Assembly: GCA_027296055.1 (NCBI GenBank)
Contig: JAPUJT010000083.1
Location: 1-38,658 of the forward strand
Reading direction: 5' to 3'
Length of the DNA: 38,658 bases
DNA from: Planctomycetota bacterium
GTDB taxonomy: Bacteria > Planctomycetota > JAPUJT01
The notes under the pieces: generated by a model
The model's database searches: none
What the model saw: the letters and a program-made list of their open reading frames with translations, nothing else
Told to the model about the DNA's origin: nothing
Program-made: the position numbers and the translations under genes
Shown: in pieces, positions 1-7,899 of the stretch
Position numbering within the stretch: the first letter of the stretch is position 1
Layout: every line of letters begins with the position of its first letter

Positions 1-161
1 CCCGCCCCCGCCGTGCAGTCGAGGATCACGTCCCCGAGGCTCGGGCGGAGGAACCGGAGTACCTCCTGGAGCATCACCGGACTTCGCCGGGACTCCTCCT
101 CCTTCTCTTTCGGCAGATTCCGGGGGAGACTTTTTCTCTCCCCCTCTCGACGGCGCCTCAC
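1..161 (-). CDS. rsmH: 16S rRNA (cytosine-1402-N4)-methyltransferase RsmH, N-terminal part (cut by window edge)
   Basis: Only the first ~53 codons are inside the window; the rest lies to the left of base 1. Reading the minus strand from a GTG at 161 gives a charged N-terminal extension of about 29 residues, then PVMLQEVLRFLRPSLGD and VILDCTAGAG. These are the conserved RsmH opening (xPVML-EVL) and the SAM-binding motif I (DxTxGxGG). RsmH methylates N4 of C1402 in 16S rRNA. The GTG overlaps the TGA of the upstream small ORF (GTGA), and a purine-rich stretch (GAGGGGGA) sits just before it, so translation is probably coupled. The position downstream of mraZ on the same strand fits the usual dcw cluster order, except that two small ORFs intervene. 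The basic/acidic extension before PVML is longer than usual, so the true start could be slightly different. Confidence 0.88.
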   Translation of the reverse strand, partial: MRRRREGERKSLPRNLPKEKEEESRRSPVMLQEVLRFLRPSLGDVILDCTAGA

Positions 162-469
162 CTATCATCCCCCTCACTTGCGGTCCCGAGTGCCTCGATG
201 GCCCTCTTCAGGTGGGGACTGGGCTCGATCTCCCCGACATCCGGGTCGGAACGGAGTAACCGCTCGTATCTGGCCTGCAACTCCCGGATCGCCGCGGCGG
301 TCCTTCTGATCTCGTCCTCCGGCCATGGAGTGGGACGAGACAGCAGCGTGCGCACGCGGGAGATGGCCCCGCGGCCGTCTTGTGAACGTACTCTGTGGGG
401 TGCTTCGCGAGGGGGGATGAGACCCTGAGGTGGCATTCCTGGAATCCCCCTTTCCTGGTCCGAAAGCAT
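158..469 (-). CDS. Small hypothetical protein between mraZ and rsmH
   Basis: I do not recognise a family. The 103-residue reading starts at ATG 469. An internal ATG at 433 (MPPQGLIPP...) is an equally good start and is preceded by purine-rich sequence. The C-terminal two thirds is charged and looks helical (for example EDEIRRTAAAIRELQARYERL) and ends in a Gly-Asp-Asp-Arg tail. There is no signal peptide, membrane segment or cysteine pair. The strongest evidence that it is real is position: its TGA overlaps the GTG of rsmH by the GTGA arrangement typical of translational coupling, and codon use is GC3-rich across the helical part. It is not FtsL, which normally lies after rsmH and has a membrane segment. 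It may be a lineage-specific dcw-cluster insert. Confidence 0.55.
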   Translation of the reverse strand: MLSDQERGIPGMPPQGLIPPREAPHRVRSQDGRGAISRVRTLLSRPTPWPEDEIRRTAAAIRELQARYERLLRSDPDVGEIEPSPHLKRAIEALGTASEGDDR

Positions 470-614
470 GGGTCTTCCGGCTGGCGAGGAAAGAGAGGAT
501 CCCTGGGAGAATCCCTTGCCGGATCGATTGAATGGACTCTAAGAATCGCCTGCCCGGCCGGGCGGTCGGGAATCGGAACTCGGACGCGTCACCCGCGGCA
601 GGCCTGGAGTGACG

Positions 615-848
615 CTATCGGGCCTCTGCCTCCTCCAGCGCCGCCACGAGGCGGGGGGCCGGTGGAAGCCTCTGACTGTCCTTGCGAACCGTTCGGAGTC
701 TCTGTCCCTCGAGCGAAATGTTCTGCCCGAGGGTCAAGGTCCGGATCGGTGTGTAGGCCAACTTGCCATCCATGAACATCTTGATTATGTTGCGGAGTAC
801 CCTCTCCAGAGCGAGAGCCTCCCCGCTTCGACGACCACTTACCCCCAT
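615..848 (-). CDS. Possible small hypothetical protein directly after mraZ
   Basis: A 77-residue reading starts at ATG 848, where AGGAGGA lies about 4 bases upstream. An upstream in-frame TTG at 899, two bases after the mraZ stop, would give 94 residues. The protein is basic, with no membrane segment (MFMDGKLAYTPIRTLTLG in the middle, LVAALEEAEAR at the end). The second half has the GC-rich third positions expected of real genes here; the first part does not. I cannot assign a family. It is followed by about 145 bases (470-614) without a convincing gene, which contain a short perfect palindrome GCCCGGCCGGGC. The call rests on the Shine-Dalgarno sequence and on position in the mraZ operon, and it could be spurious. 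Confidence 0.38.
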   Translation of the reverse strand: MGVSGRRSGEALALERVLRNIIKMFMDGKLAYTPIRTLTLGQNISLEGQRLRTVRKDSQRLPPAPRLVAALEEAEAR

Positions 849-900
849 GGCTCCTCCTGTTCTCATGATTCGGTCCCCGACGAACCTTACCGCACTCAAG

Positions 901-1347
901 CTAAAAGAGCTGATCGGACAGCTCGGAGGCTATCCGGTCGAAGTCTGTTCCCTTCTCCTTCTCGAAGGTCGCCCAGGCCTCCGCGTCCCAGATCTCGACC
1001 TTGTCGTTCGCCCCCACGAAGACGAGGTTCTTCTGGATGCCTGCCAGATTGCGGAGCTTTTCCGGAATGTGGATCCTTCCCTGGCGATCCCACATCTCCT
1101 TCGAGGCGCTCGAGAGGAGGAGCCGCACGAAGTTGCGGTACTCCGCGTCCGAGTACGCCTTCTTGGGCATCTTCTCGACAATCTCCTCCCATCGCGTTGC
1201 GGTGTAGAGGTGGAGGTATCGTCCGGGGCCCCGCACCAGATAGACCCCGAGAGATTCCTGCTCCCTGGGGACCATGTCCCGGATCCGGGAGGGGACGATG
1301 ACTCGCCCCTTTGCGTCGAGAGTGCTGTGGTATTCGCCGATGAACAT
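901..1347 (-). CDS. mraZ: Transcriptional regulator MraZ
   Basis: A 148-residue protein opening MFIGEYHSTLDAKGRVIVPSR, the hallmark of MraZ (AbrB/SpoVT-like double-domain fold). The second copy of the motif is near residues 85-110 (DRQGRIHIPEKLRNLAG), so both swapped-hairpin barrels are present, and length is normal for the family. MraZ is a DNA-binding protein that controls the dcw (division and cell wall) operon, itself included, by binding tandem short direct repeats in its own promoter. Exactly such repeats are seen at 1391-1420, just upstream. The ATG at 1347 is the natural start given the conserved first residues. Downstream come two small ORFs and rsmH, a variant of the classical mraZ-rsmH order. 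Confidence 0.96.
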   Translation of the reverse strand: MFIGEYHSTLDAKGRVIVPSRIRDMVPREQESLGVYLVRGPGRYLHLYTATRWEEIVEKMPKKAYSDAEYRNFVRLLLSSASKEMWDRQGRIHIPEKLRNLAGIQKNLVFVGANDKVEIWDAEAWATFEKEKGTDFDRIASELSDQLF

Positions 1348-1390
1348 GAAGACCTGGGCTGATTCGCCTGTAGAGGGGAAGCCCCCCTAT

Positions 1391-1420
1391 GTTTCCCCAC
1401 TTTCTTCCACTTCCCCCCAC
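1391..1420 (-). promoter_or_regulatory. MraZ operator: three 10-bp direct repeats
   Basis: On the minus strand three units follow each other at exact 10-bp steps: GTGGGGGGAA, GTGGAAGAAA, GTGGGGAAAC. This matches published MraZ sites, which are tandem TGGG-type boxes with 5-nt spacers in gammaproteobacteria and AAAGTG-type 10-mers in mollicutes. The array lies 44-73 bases before the mraZ ATG and starts about 7 bases after the predicted transcription start, a position suited to autorepression. Confidence 0.82.
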
Positions 1421-1433
1421 TTTTCACAACGTG

Positions 1434-1463
1434 TGTATACAACGTCCCCCCGGAACCTGTCAA
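1434..1463 (-). promoter_or_regulatory. Sigma70-type promoter of mraZ/dcw cluster
   Basis: A perfect -35 TTGACA (1463-1458) and a -10 TATACA (1439-1434) are separated by 18 bases. The predicted start is near 1427, immediately upstream of the MraZ boxes, giving a leader of about 80 bases. The stretch 1348-1678 holds this promoter, the operator and the hairpin/T-run listed separately; I see no gene in it. Confidence 0.7.
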
Positions 1464-1547
1464 ACGCAAAATCCGTCAGTCGACGGAAGGGCGGATGGGT
1501 TTCAGTGTTAACTCAACCTTCCCTTCTGTTTGCACGGTCGGTCGGAT

Positions 1548-1614
1548 AAAAAAAAAATTTCTGGTTCTCGGAGGGGATGGATCCTGAGTGATCGTCGGGA
1601 TCCTGGCAATCCCC
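1548..1614 (-). terminator. Possible terminator of the zinc-ribbon gene
   Basis: Read on the minus strand, a hairpin built from GGGGAT...ATCCCC and GGATCC...GGATCC (1614-1573) is followed, about 15 bases later, by a run of ten T (1557-1548). The distance from stem to T-run is larger than in a classical intrinsic terminator, so this is tentative. It lies downstream of the gene ending at 1679 and upstream of the mraZ promoter. Confidence 0.35.
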
Positions 1615-1678
1615 ACAATCCACCATGAGGACAGTAGATTATCGGACGTTCAGATGGGGAGGCCGAATCTGGGTGAGG

Positions 1679-2158
1679 TTACAGATCGAGATCGAGGAGG
1701 GCGCCCAGCTCGTTCCGGGCCTTCTCGATCTCTTCGGCGTCGAGGCCAGGGTCGCGGACCGGGTACTCTTGCTCCCTCTCCGGGCAGAACACTCGGATCC
1801 CTTCCTCCTCGCCGCTCGACGTTCCGACGAACTTGAAGACCCGCTTCCTGACCAGCATCAGGGCGAGGAGGTAACGGAGCCGGTCACGGGATTCGGAATC
1901 CCCCTCGCTGACCCTGTCGAAGAGGCCGAGGACGCGATCCACCTCGAAGGCCACCCTCTTCTCCTCGGGGGGCCGCATCTTGGACCGCCAGTGGGAAAAG
2001 GCGTTCTCGTGGCCTCTCCCCCAGCAGGTGAGGCAGTAGTCCTTCCGGTCCCACTCCGCCTCGACCTCGAAGATGGCCGAGAAAAACTCCGCACCCGTCT
2101 CGAACTCTCCTCCGCAGACGGAGCAGTCTTTCCCGCTCTTGCTCAGCTTGTAGGCCAT
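1679..2158 (-). CDS. Zinc-ribbon-like hypothetical protein
   Basis: A 159-residue protein from ATG 2158, chosen because GGGAG lies about 8 bases upstream; an earlier in-frame ATG at 2173 would add five residues. Near the N-terminus are CSVCGGEF (about residues 12-19) and, about 30 residues later, YCLTCWGRGH. These two CxxC pairs could bind one zinc ion. The rest is charged and helical, ending in an acidic segment (EEIEKARNELGALLDLDL). There is no signal peptide or membrane segment, so it is probably cytoplasmic. I recall similar short proteins of unknown function from Planctomycetota but cannot name a family. It is divergently transcribed from the membrane-protein gene at 2236, with only about 75 bases between the two starts. 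Function unknown. Confidence 0.78.
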   Translation of the reverse strand: MAYKLSKSGKDCSVCGGEFETGAEFFSAIFEVEAEWDRKDYCLTCWGRGHENAFSHWRSKMRPPEEKRVAFEVDRVLGLFDRVSEGDSESRDRLRYLLALMLVRKRVFKFVGTSSGEEEGIRVFCPEREQEYPVRDPGLDAEEIEKARNELGALLDLDL

Positions 2159-2235
2159 GGTGACGACTCCCATCCCCTATCCTATCGGCAGGACAGACCA
2201 ATCAACATTGCAACGATCCCACGTGATTCTCCAGG

Positions 2236-3030
2236 ATGGAAGCCGGCATCTCGATTCTCTATGATGGGTGGGAGAGGAGCGTCAACGATGACCGACCCCC
2301 CCCCGCGAGAATCCTCGAAGCCGGGCCGATCGTGGAGACGATCCGCGCGCTCCAGGCCCGCATACAGCAGAGGTTTCCCGATTCCAGCCTGGGTCGGACC
2401 TGCACCGGACTTCTCGATATCAGTGAGCACACGGTGGAGCGCCTGGCCAGCATCGCACGGCCTATCCTCGGCCTGCGGATCGCGGCGGCCGGCCTCGTGA
2501 TTCTTCTCGCCCTGGGGACGCTGGGGCCCGTGATGGTCTTCCCCCTGCCGACCGAGGCCCTCACCCTGCTCGAATTCGTGCAGGTCATCGAGCCGGGTCT
2601 GAACGCCCTGGTCCTGATCGGCGTCGCGATCTTCTTCCTGATCACGCTGGAGCGACGAATCAAACGGAAGCGGGTCCTCGAGGCGATTCACGAGCTTCGG
2701 TCCATCGCCCACATCATCGACATGCACCAGCTCACGAAGGACCCGCATCGATTCGTAGGGGGAGGGGGAGCCACAGCATCATCCCCGAAGGCGGACCTGA
2801 CTCCGTTTCTCCTCGCCCGGTACCTGGACTACTGCAGCGAGATGCTCTCCCTCACGGGCAAGATCGCCGCCATCTATGTCCAGGACTTCGACGACTCGGT
2901 CGTCCTCTCCGCCGTCAACGAGGTCGAATCGCTCACCACGGGGCTCTCCCGGAAGATATGGCAGAAGCTGATGATCCTCCATTCGGACCCGGCCTTCGAA
3001 GCCGAGGGCGCGAAGGCTCCCAGGCCATGA
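2236..3030 (+). CDS. Hypothetical membrane protein with two TM segments
   Basis: A 264-residue protein. Two hydrophobic segments are clear: about residues 77-101 (LRIAAAGLVILLALGTLGPVM) and 117-139 (LNALVLIGVAIFFLITLE). The second is followed by a strongly basic stop-transfer run (RRIKRKR). The C-terminal ~125 residues would be cytoplasmic and include the conserved-looking stretch HELRSIAHIIDMHQLTKDP, then a helical region rich in Ser/Thr/Val (LARYLDYCSEMLSLTGKIAA). I have seen this HIIDMHQLTKDP-type block in proteins of unknown function from several phyla but cannot name the family. The start is uncertain: only ATG 2236 is in frame, and its ribosome site is weak. The next gene begins about 40 bases downstream on the same strand. 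Confidence 0.72.
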   Translation: MEAGISILYDGWERSVNDDRPPPARILEAGPIVETIRALQARIQQRFPDSSLGRTCTGLLDISEHTVERLASIARPILGLRIAAAGLVILLALGTLGPVMVFPLPTEALTLLEFVQVIEPGLNALVLIGVAIFFLITLERRIKRKRVLEAIHELRSIAHIIDMHQLTKDPHRFVGGGGATASSPKADLTPFLLARYLDYCSEMLSLTGKIAAIYVQDFDDSVVLSAVNEVESLTTGLSRKIWQKLMILHSDPAFEAEGAKAPRP

Positions 3031-3067
3031 GTCGTCGATCGGACAACGAGCCGGACGGGCAGATCCT

Positions 3068-4264
3068 GTGCCGCTCCCCCGGCAAGTGAGCCGGAAGGAC
3101 GCCGATCCAGGTTCCGGGCGACATCTGGTCGTCTATGGGGGGGGCGGATTTTTCGGGCGTCTCGTCGTTCGAGATCTCCTCCAGCACACGCTCGCGCGCA
3201 TCACGATCGCATCGAGAAACCCCCGGCGCCTCGATTTCGGGGCTCACGAAAGCCGGGTGCAATGGACACGGTCGAACTTCCTGGACGCAGACTCGGTGCG
3301 ATCCGTCATCCGCGGGGCGGACGCCATCATCTCCTGCGCGGGCCCGTACCAGGGAATGTCCCTCGACCTGCTCGAAGCCTGCATCCGACACGGAGTGCAC
3401 TACATCGATGTGGCGGACGACAGGGACTTCGTGGAGCGGGCCTACCGTCTGGGGCCCCGGATCGAGCAGGCGGGGATCTTCGCCTTCGTCGGCTGCTCGG
3501 TCGTACCGGGAATGTCGGCGCTACTCGCGCGATTCGCTTCCGAGAGGGTCGGCGGCTGCGACCGCGTCAGGATCATCATCTCTCCGGGCACGAAGGACAC
3601 CCGGGGGCCCGCCTCCTTTGCATCCCTGCTCTCCACGGTCGGTGAGGAACTCACCGTCCCCCGGGATGGATCGCGCAAGGTTCTCCGTGGATGGACCGAG
3701 CGGGAGCGGGTGGAGTTCCCGGCCCCCGTTGGACGGCGCTGGGTCTATTCGGTGATGGACGTAGCTGACTACGTCACCCTTCCACAAAATCTCGGAGCGA
3801 GGAGCGTCTCCTTCAAGATCGGCTCCGAGATGGACATTCTCAACCGGGCGATGGAGATGGTTCGGTGGATCAAGAGCGGGCTGGGTCCGAGAATGACGAA
3901 TCGCCTCATCCCGCTGATGCGACGCGCCATCGGGTTCCTCGGCAAGTTCGGGACGAGCCGGGGGGCGGTGATGGTCGAGGTCACAGGACCGGAGGGCCAG
4001 AGGATGGCCCTCTCCGTCTCCAGGGATTCGGAAGGTCAGATCATTCCGGCCATCCTTCCCTCCCTCGCCGCTGGAATGGTCCTGGAAGGCGAGTTGAGGA
4101 CCTCGGGGATTGTTCCCCTGCACACCTGGGTCTCGGAGGAGCGTCTTCGTGGCGAGCTGATGCGGAGGGGCTGTAGCCTCAACTACCGGACGGAGCCCTC
4201 GTCCCCATGGCGGATCGGACCGCCGGGAGCCTCGCCGTCGGGAGAAGGGCTGGAACTGTCGTAG
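3068..4264 (+). CDS. Saccharopine dehydrogenase-like NAD(P)-binding oxidoreductase
   Basis: A 398-residue protein with an N-terminal Rossmann fold: HLVVYGGGGFFGRLVVRDLL at about residues 19-38 carries the glycine-rich nucleotide loop, ITIASRNPRRL is the following strand with the phosphate-contacting region, and ADAIISCAGPYQG plus HYIDVADD are typical of the saccharopine dehydrogenase / trans-acting enoyl reductase-like group. The C-terminal half is the substrate/dimer domain of that group. The substrate cannot be told from sequence; lysine biosynthesis is not implied. GTG 3068 is used as start; a GTG at 3086 is also possible because homology begins only around residue 18. It follows the two-TM gene with about 37 bases between and may be cotranscribed with it. 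About 118 bases separate it from dnaE. Confidence 0.8.
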   Translation: MPLPRQVSRKDADPGSGRHLVVYGGGGFFGRLVVRDLLQHTLARITIASRNPRRLDFGAHESRVQWTRSNFLDADSVRSVIRGADAIISCAGPYQGMSLDLLEACIRHGVHYIDVADDRDFVERAYRLGPRIEQAGIFAFVGCSVVPGMSALLARFASERVGGCDRVRIIISPGTKDTRGPASFASLLSTVGEELTVPRDGSRKVLRGWTERERVEFPAPVGRRWVYSVMDVADYVTLPQNLGARSVSFKIGSEMDILNRAMEMVRWIKSGLGPRMTNRLIPLMRRAIGFLGKFGTSRGAVMVEVTGPEGQRMALSVSRDSEGQIIPAILPSLAAGMVLEGELRTSGIVPLHTWVSEERLRGELMRRGCSLNYRTEPSSPWRIGPPGASPSGEGLELS

Positions 4265-4382
4265 GGTCGGTTAGAATGTCTCTCGGTCAAGTCACTCAAA
4301 GGTTGCCAACCAAGTCTTGATGGAAGTCTCCCGGCCAGGGCCCCCCTAATCAGGAGGCCCGAATCCAGGATGGAGGATTCCC

Positions 4383-7300
4383 GTGGGGAAGCCACCCTTC
4401 ACTCATCTCCACGTCCATTCCGACTACAGCCTGCTCGACGGGGCCGTGAAGGTCGAGGACTACGTCCGCTTCGCCAAGAAGGACGGCATGAAGGCGATTG
4501 CGCTCACGGACCACGGCAACCTGTTCGGGGCCATTGAGTTCTACAAGGCAGCCAGAAAGGTCGGCATCAACCCGATCATCGGCATGGAGACCTACGTCGC
4601 GCCCCGCAGCCGCCACGATCGCAAGGTGGGCCCCCGGGAGGCCAAGTCGTTTCATCTGACTCTCCTGGCGCGAAACCTGGCCGGATACAAGAACCTGGTC
4701 AAGCTCTCCTCCCTCGCCTACCTGGAGGGCTTCTACTACAAGCCCCGGATCGACAAGGAAGCCCTGGCGGAGCACCGTGAGGGTCTGATGGCCCTCTCCG
4801 GCTGCCTCCAGGGCGAAGTCTGCTGGAACCTATCTCGGGGCGGGCTGGACGACGCCGTCCGGGCGGCGACGTCGTACCGGGAGATCCTCGGGGAAGACAA
4901 CTACTACATCGAATTGATGCGACACGGGATGGAGGCGCAGCAGAAGGCGGAGGAGGGCCTCCTCGAGGTCGCCCGACGACTCTCCCTCCCCCTGGTCGGG
5001 ACGAACGACATTCATTACCGCACCAAAGAGGATCACGGCGCCCACGAGGTCCTCCTGTGCCTCTCGACAGGAAAGGTCCTCGAAGACTCCAACCGTCTGC
5101 GACTCTACTCGGAGGAGTTCTACTTCAAGGGATCGGACGAGATGGCGGCGCTCTTCGCCGATTGTCCGGAGGCGTACGAGAACACGCATAAGATCGCCTC
5201 GCGGTGCGACATCCAGATCCCCCTGGATGAGACACACCTGCCGGTCTTCAGGACGGAGGACGGGCGTGAACCGATCGTGCTGTTCCGGGAGATCTGCGAG
5301 GAGGGTTTCCGGAGCCGATACCCCGACGCCTCCGGAGAGGCGCGGGAGCGCCTCGTGCACGAGATGGAAGTGATCGAGCGGTTGGGATTCGTCTCGTACT
5401 TCCTGATCGTCTGGGATTTCATCCGGTACGCCCGTTCCCACAGCATACCCGTCGGTCCCGGCCGCGGATCCGCGGCGGGCTCCATCGTGGCGTACGCCCT
5501 CGAGATCACCGACATCGATCCCCTCCGGTACGGTCTGATCTTCGAGCGGTTCCTCAACTCGGAGCGAATCTCCCTCCCCGACATCGACATCGATTTCTGC
5601 AAGAACGGCCGGGGGCGGTTGATAGAGTACCTCCGGAACAAGTACGGCAAGGACAACGTCACGCAGATCATCACCTTCGGGACGCTCGCCGCGCGCGGTG
5701 TGATCCGGGACGTGGGACGGGTCCTCGGGATGCCCCTGAAGCAGGTGGACGGGATCGCAAAGATGATCCCGGAAGGGCTGGGGACGACCCTGCGGGGGAC
5801 CCTCGCCAAGGAGCCCGAGGTGGCCGATCTGTACAAGACGGATGCAAAGGTCAAGGAACTGTTCGACACCGCGCTGCGCCTCGAAGGACTCTCACGCCAC
5901 GCCTCGACCCACGCCGCAGGCGTCGTGCTCACCGACGAACCCCTGGTGAACTTCGTCCCCCTCTACCGGAACGGGGATGACATCTCGACCCAGTATCCGA
6001 TGGAATCGGTCGAGAGGATCGGCCTCCTCAAGATCGACATCCTCGGGCTCAAGACGCTGACGATCCTCGACCAGGCGGTGGCGGCGATCCGGGAGAGCCA
6101 GGGGATCGAGATCGATCTCCGGGGGCTCCCCGAAGGGGACGAGGGAACCTACAAGCTTCTTCAGCGAGGGGCGACTTCGGGTATCTTCCAGATGGAATCG
6201 GCGGGTATGCGCGACCTCCTGATCAAGCTCAAGCCCGACTGCTTCGAGGACATCGTCGCCTTGATCGCCCTGTACCGACCCGGCCCCCTCCGGTCCGGGA
6301 TGGTGGCGACCTACGTCGAGCGCAAGCATGGCCGCGAGGAGATCACCTTCCAGCATCCCCTGCTGGAGCCGATCCTCCGCGACACCAACGGGGTGATCCT
6401 CTATCAGGAGCAGGTGATGCGCGTCGCCCACGTCCTGGGAGGGTTCACGCTGAACGAGGCCGATTCCCTGCGGAAGGCGATGGGAAAAAAGAAGCCGGAG
6501 ATCATGGCGGAGTTCAAGCAGAAGTTCCTCGATGGCTGCAAGGGGAACCAGATCGGCAAGAGGGTGGCGGCCGGTATCTTCGATCTGATGGAGAAGTTCG
6601 CCGGGTACGGGTTCAACCGATCCCATTCGACCGCCTACGCCGTCGTCGCCTATCAGACGGCGTACCTGAAGGCCAACTATCCGACCGAATTCCTCGCCGC
6701 GTTGATCACCTGCTCCGCGGAGAACACCGACAAGGTCGTCGAATACCTCGAGGTCTGCCGGTCCCTGGGGATCGAAGTCCTCCCGCCCGACGTCAACGAG
6801 AGCGAGCACGCCTTCCGCGTGGTCGATGGAAAGATCCGATACGGTCTGGGGGCCGTGAAGGGGGTGGGGCAAAAGGCGGTGGAGACGATCGTCGCGACGC
6901 GACGGTCGATCGGGAGATTCCATACGCTACACGACTACGTCGAGAACGTGGATCTGCGCGCCAGCAACAAGGCGGTGATGGAGGCCCTGGCTCGATGCGG
7001 CGGCTTCGACTCTCTGAATGTCCGCCGCTCCCAGGTGCTCGCCGCCTCGGACACGCTGATCTCCCAGGGGAGCCGTATCCAGCAGGATAAACGATCCGGC
7101 CAGATGAACATGTTCGGGGGCCAGGAGTCGGCGCCGAGCCCCCTCCCCGACATCCCCGAGCTCGGCGAGGCCGAACGGCTGGCGGCCGAGAAGCAATCCC
7201 TCGGACTCTACCTGAGCGGTCATCCTCTCGACCGCCTGCAGGACCAGCTAGCCGCCCACGCCACGCCGATCCAGCGCATCCGCGAGATGGAGCAGGGGGC

Positions 7301-7793
7301 CAGTGTCACCGCGGCCGGGCTGATCACCACGGTGCGTCGGATCAACGACCGAAGAGGTAATCCGATGGCCTTCGTGACGATCGAGGACCTGGGCGGAACG
7401 ATGGAGATCACCGCATTCAGCGACGCCTTCACGAAGCACCGTCAGGTCCTGCAAGCGGACGAGATCGTTCTCATCCGGGGTACGGTCAACCGGGCTCGTG
7501 AGGAGCCGACGATCATCCTCGACACGGCGACCCGCTGGGAGGATGCCCCTGCTCTTAGCCTCGACATACGCCTCCCTCTCTCGGATGCCTCTCCGGAACG
7601 GGTCCGTCAGATCCGGGAGACGCTCTCCGCCCATCCCGGAACTTCCCGGGTCCGATTCCACCTGATTCCAGATGGAAGGGCGATGCCCCTCTCGATCGCG
7701 GTCTCCGAAGACCTCTCGGTGACCATCTCGAACCGCCTCCTCGACTCTCTGGGTGGAATGGTGGGCAGTGGCGCGGTGGAAACACGCTCCTGA
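4383..7793 (+). CDS. dnaE: DNA polymerase III subunit alpha
   Basis: A 1136-residue replicative polymerase. Domains in order: PHP domain (residues 5 to about 210) with HLHVHSDYS, LTDHGN, SGCLQGEV and NDIHY motifs; C-family polymerase palm with PVGPGRGSAAGS (about 355-366); the catalytic pair D400/D402 in PDIDIDF; the third aspartate D552 in LLKIDILGL; fingers; a tandem HhH region; and an OB-fold near 970-1045 (VTAAGLITTVRRINDRRGNP). GTG 4383 is supported by GGAGG six bases upstream and by the HLHVHSDYS opening. Unlike E. coli DnaE, whose PHP motif is HLRVHS, the metal-binding H-x-H is intact, so the PHP domain may be catalytically competent. It synthesises the chromosome with the beta clamp and clamp loader. 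No proofreading dnaQ is nearby. It ends just before the promoter of the yggS operon. Confidence 0.98.
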   Translation: MGKPPFTHLHVHSDYSLLDGAVKVEDYVRFAKKDGMKAIALTDHGNLFGAIEFYKAARKVGINPIIGMETYVAPRSRHDRKVGPREAKSFHLTLLARNLAGYKNLVKLSSLAYLEGFYYKPRIDKEALAEHREGLMALSGCLQGEVCWNLSRGGLDDAVRAATSYREILGEDNYYIELMRHGMEAQQKAEEGLLEVARRLSLPLVGTNDIHYRTKEDHGAHEVLLCLSTGKVLEDSNRLRLYSEEFYFKGSDEMAALFADCPEAYENTHKIASRCDIQIPLDETHLPVFRTEDGREPIVLFREICEEGFRSRYPDASGEARERLVHEMEVIERLGFVSYFLIVWDFIRYARSHSIPVGPGRGSAAGSIVAYALEITDIDPLRYGLIFERFLNSERISLPDIDIDFCKNGRGRLIEYLRNKYGKDNVTQIITFGTLAARGVIRDVGRVLGMPLKQVDGIAKMIPEGLGTTLRGTLAKEPEVADLYKTDAKVKELFDTALRLEGLSRHASTHAAGVVLTDEPLVNFVPLYRNGDDISTQYPMESVERIGLLKIDILGLKTLTILDQAVAAIRESQGIEIDLRGLPEGDEGTYKLLQRGATSGIFQMESAGMRDLLIKLKPDCFEDIVALIALYRPGPLRSGMVATYVERKHGREEITFQHPLLEPILRDTNGVILYQEQVMRVAHVLGGFTLNEADSLRKAMGKKKPEIMAEFKQKFLDGCKGNQIGKRVAAGIFDLMEKFAGYGFNRSHSTAYAVVAYQTAYLKANYPTEFLAALITCSAENTDKVVEYLEVCRSLGIEVLPPDVNESEHAFRVVDGKIRYGLGAVKGVGQKAVETIVATRRSIGRFHTLHDYVENVDLRASNKAVMEALARCGGFDSLNVRRSQVLAASDTLISQGSRIQQDKRSGQMNMFGGQESAPSPLPDIPELGEAERLAAEKQSLGLYLSGHPLDRLQDQLAAHATPIQRIREMEQGASVTAAGLITTVRRINDRRGNPMAFVTIEDLGGTMEITAFSDAFTKHRQVLQADEIVLIRGTVNRAREEPTIILDTATRWEDAPALSLDIRLPLSDASPERVRQIRETLSAHPGTSRVRFHLIPDGRAMPLSIAVSEDLSVTISNRLLDSLGGMVGSGAVETRS

Positions 7794-7810
7794 GGCGAAA
7801 CGTTTTCGGT

Positions 7811-7839
7811 TTGACTCCCCCCCGGAGCCTCAATAGAAT
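7811..7839 (+). promoter_or_regulatory. Sigma70-type promoter of the yggS-kinase-yggU-mtnP-ileS-rnhA operon
   Basis: TTGACT (7811-7816), a 17-base spacer, and TAGAAT (7834-7839). Predicted start near 7846. It begins only 18 bases after the dnaE stop and precedes six tightly packed genes, so it is probably the main promoter for the operon. Confidence 0.65.
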
Positions 7840-7899
7840 ACCTGTACGTGCCAGAACCCTTAGGGCTATATGCCTTTGTGTCAAGGACGATCTCGTCTC

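Noticed and set aside
5892..6923. Long open frame on the minus strand, antisense to dnaE
   Set aside because: GC-rich third positions of dnaE create long antisense frames. The translation is low-complexity in Asp/Gly/Arg/Leu with no motif, and dnaE is unambiguous.
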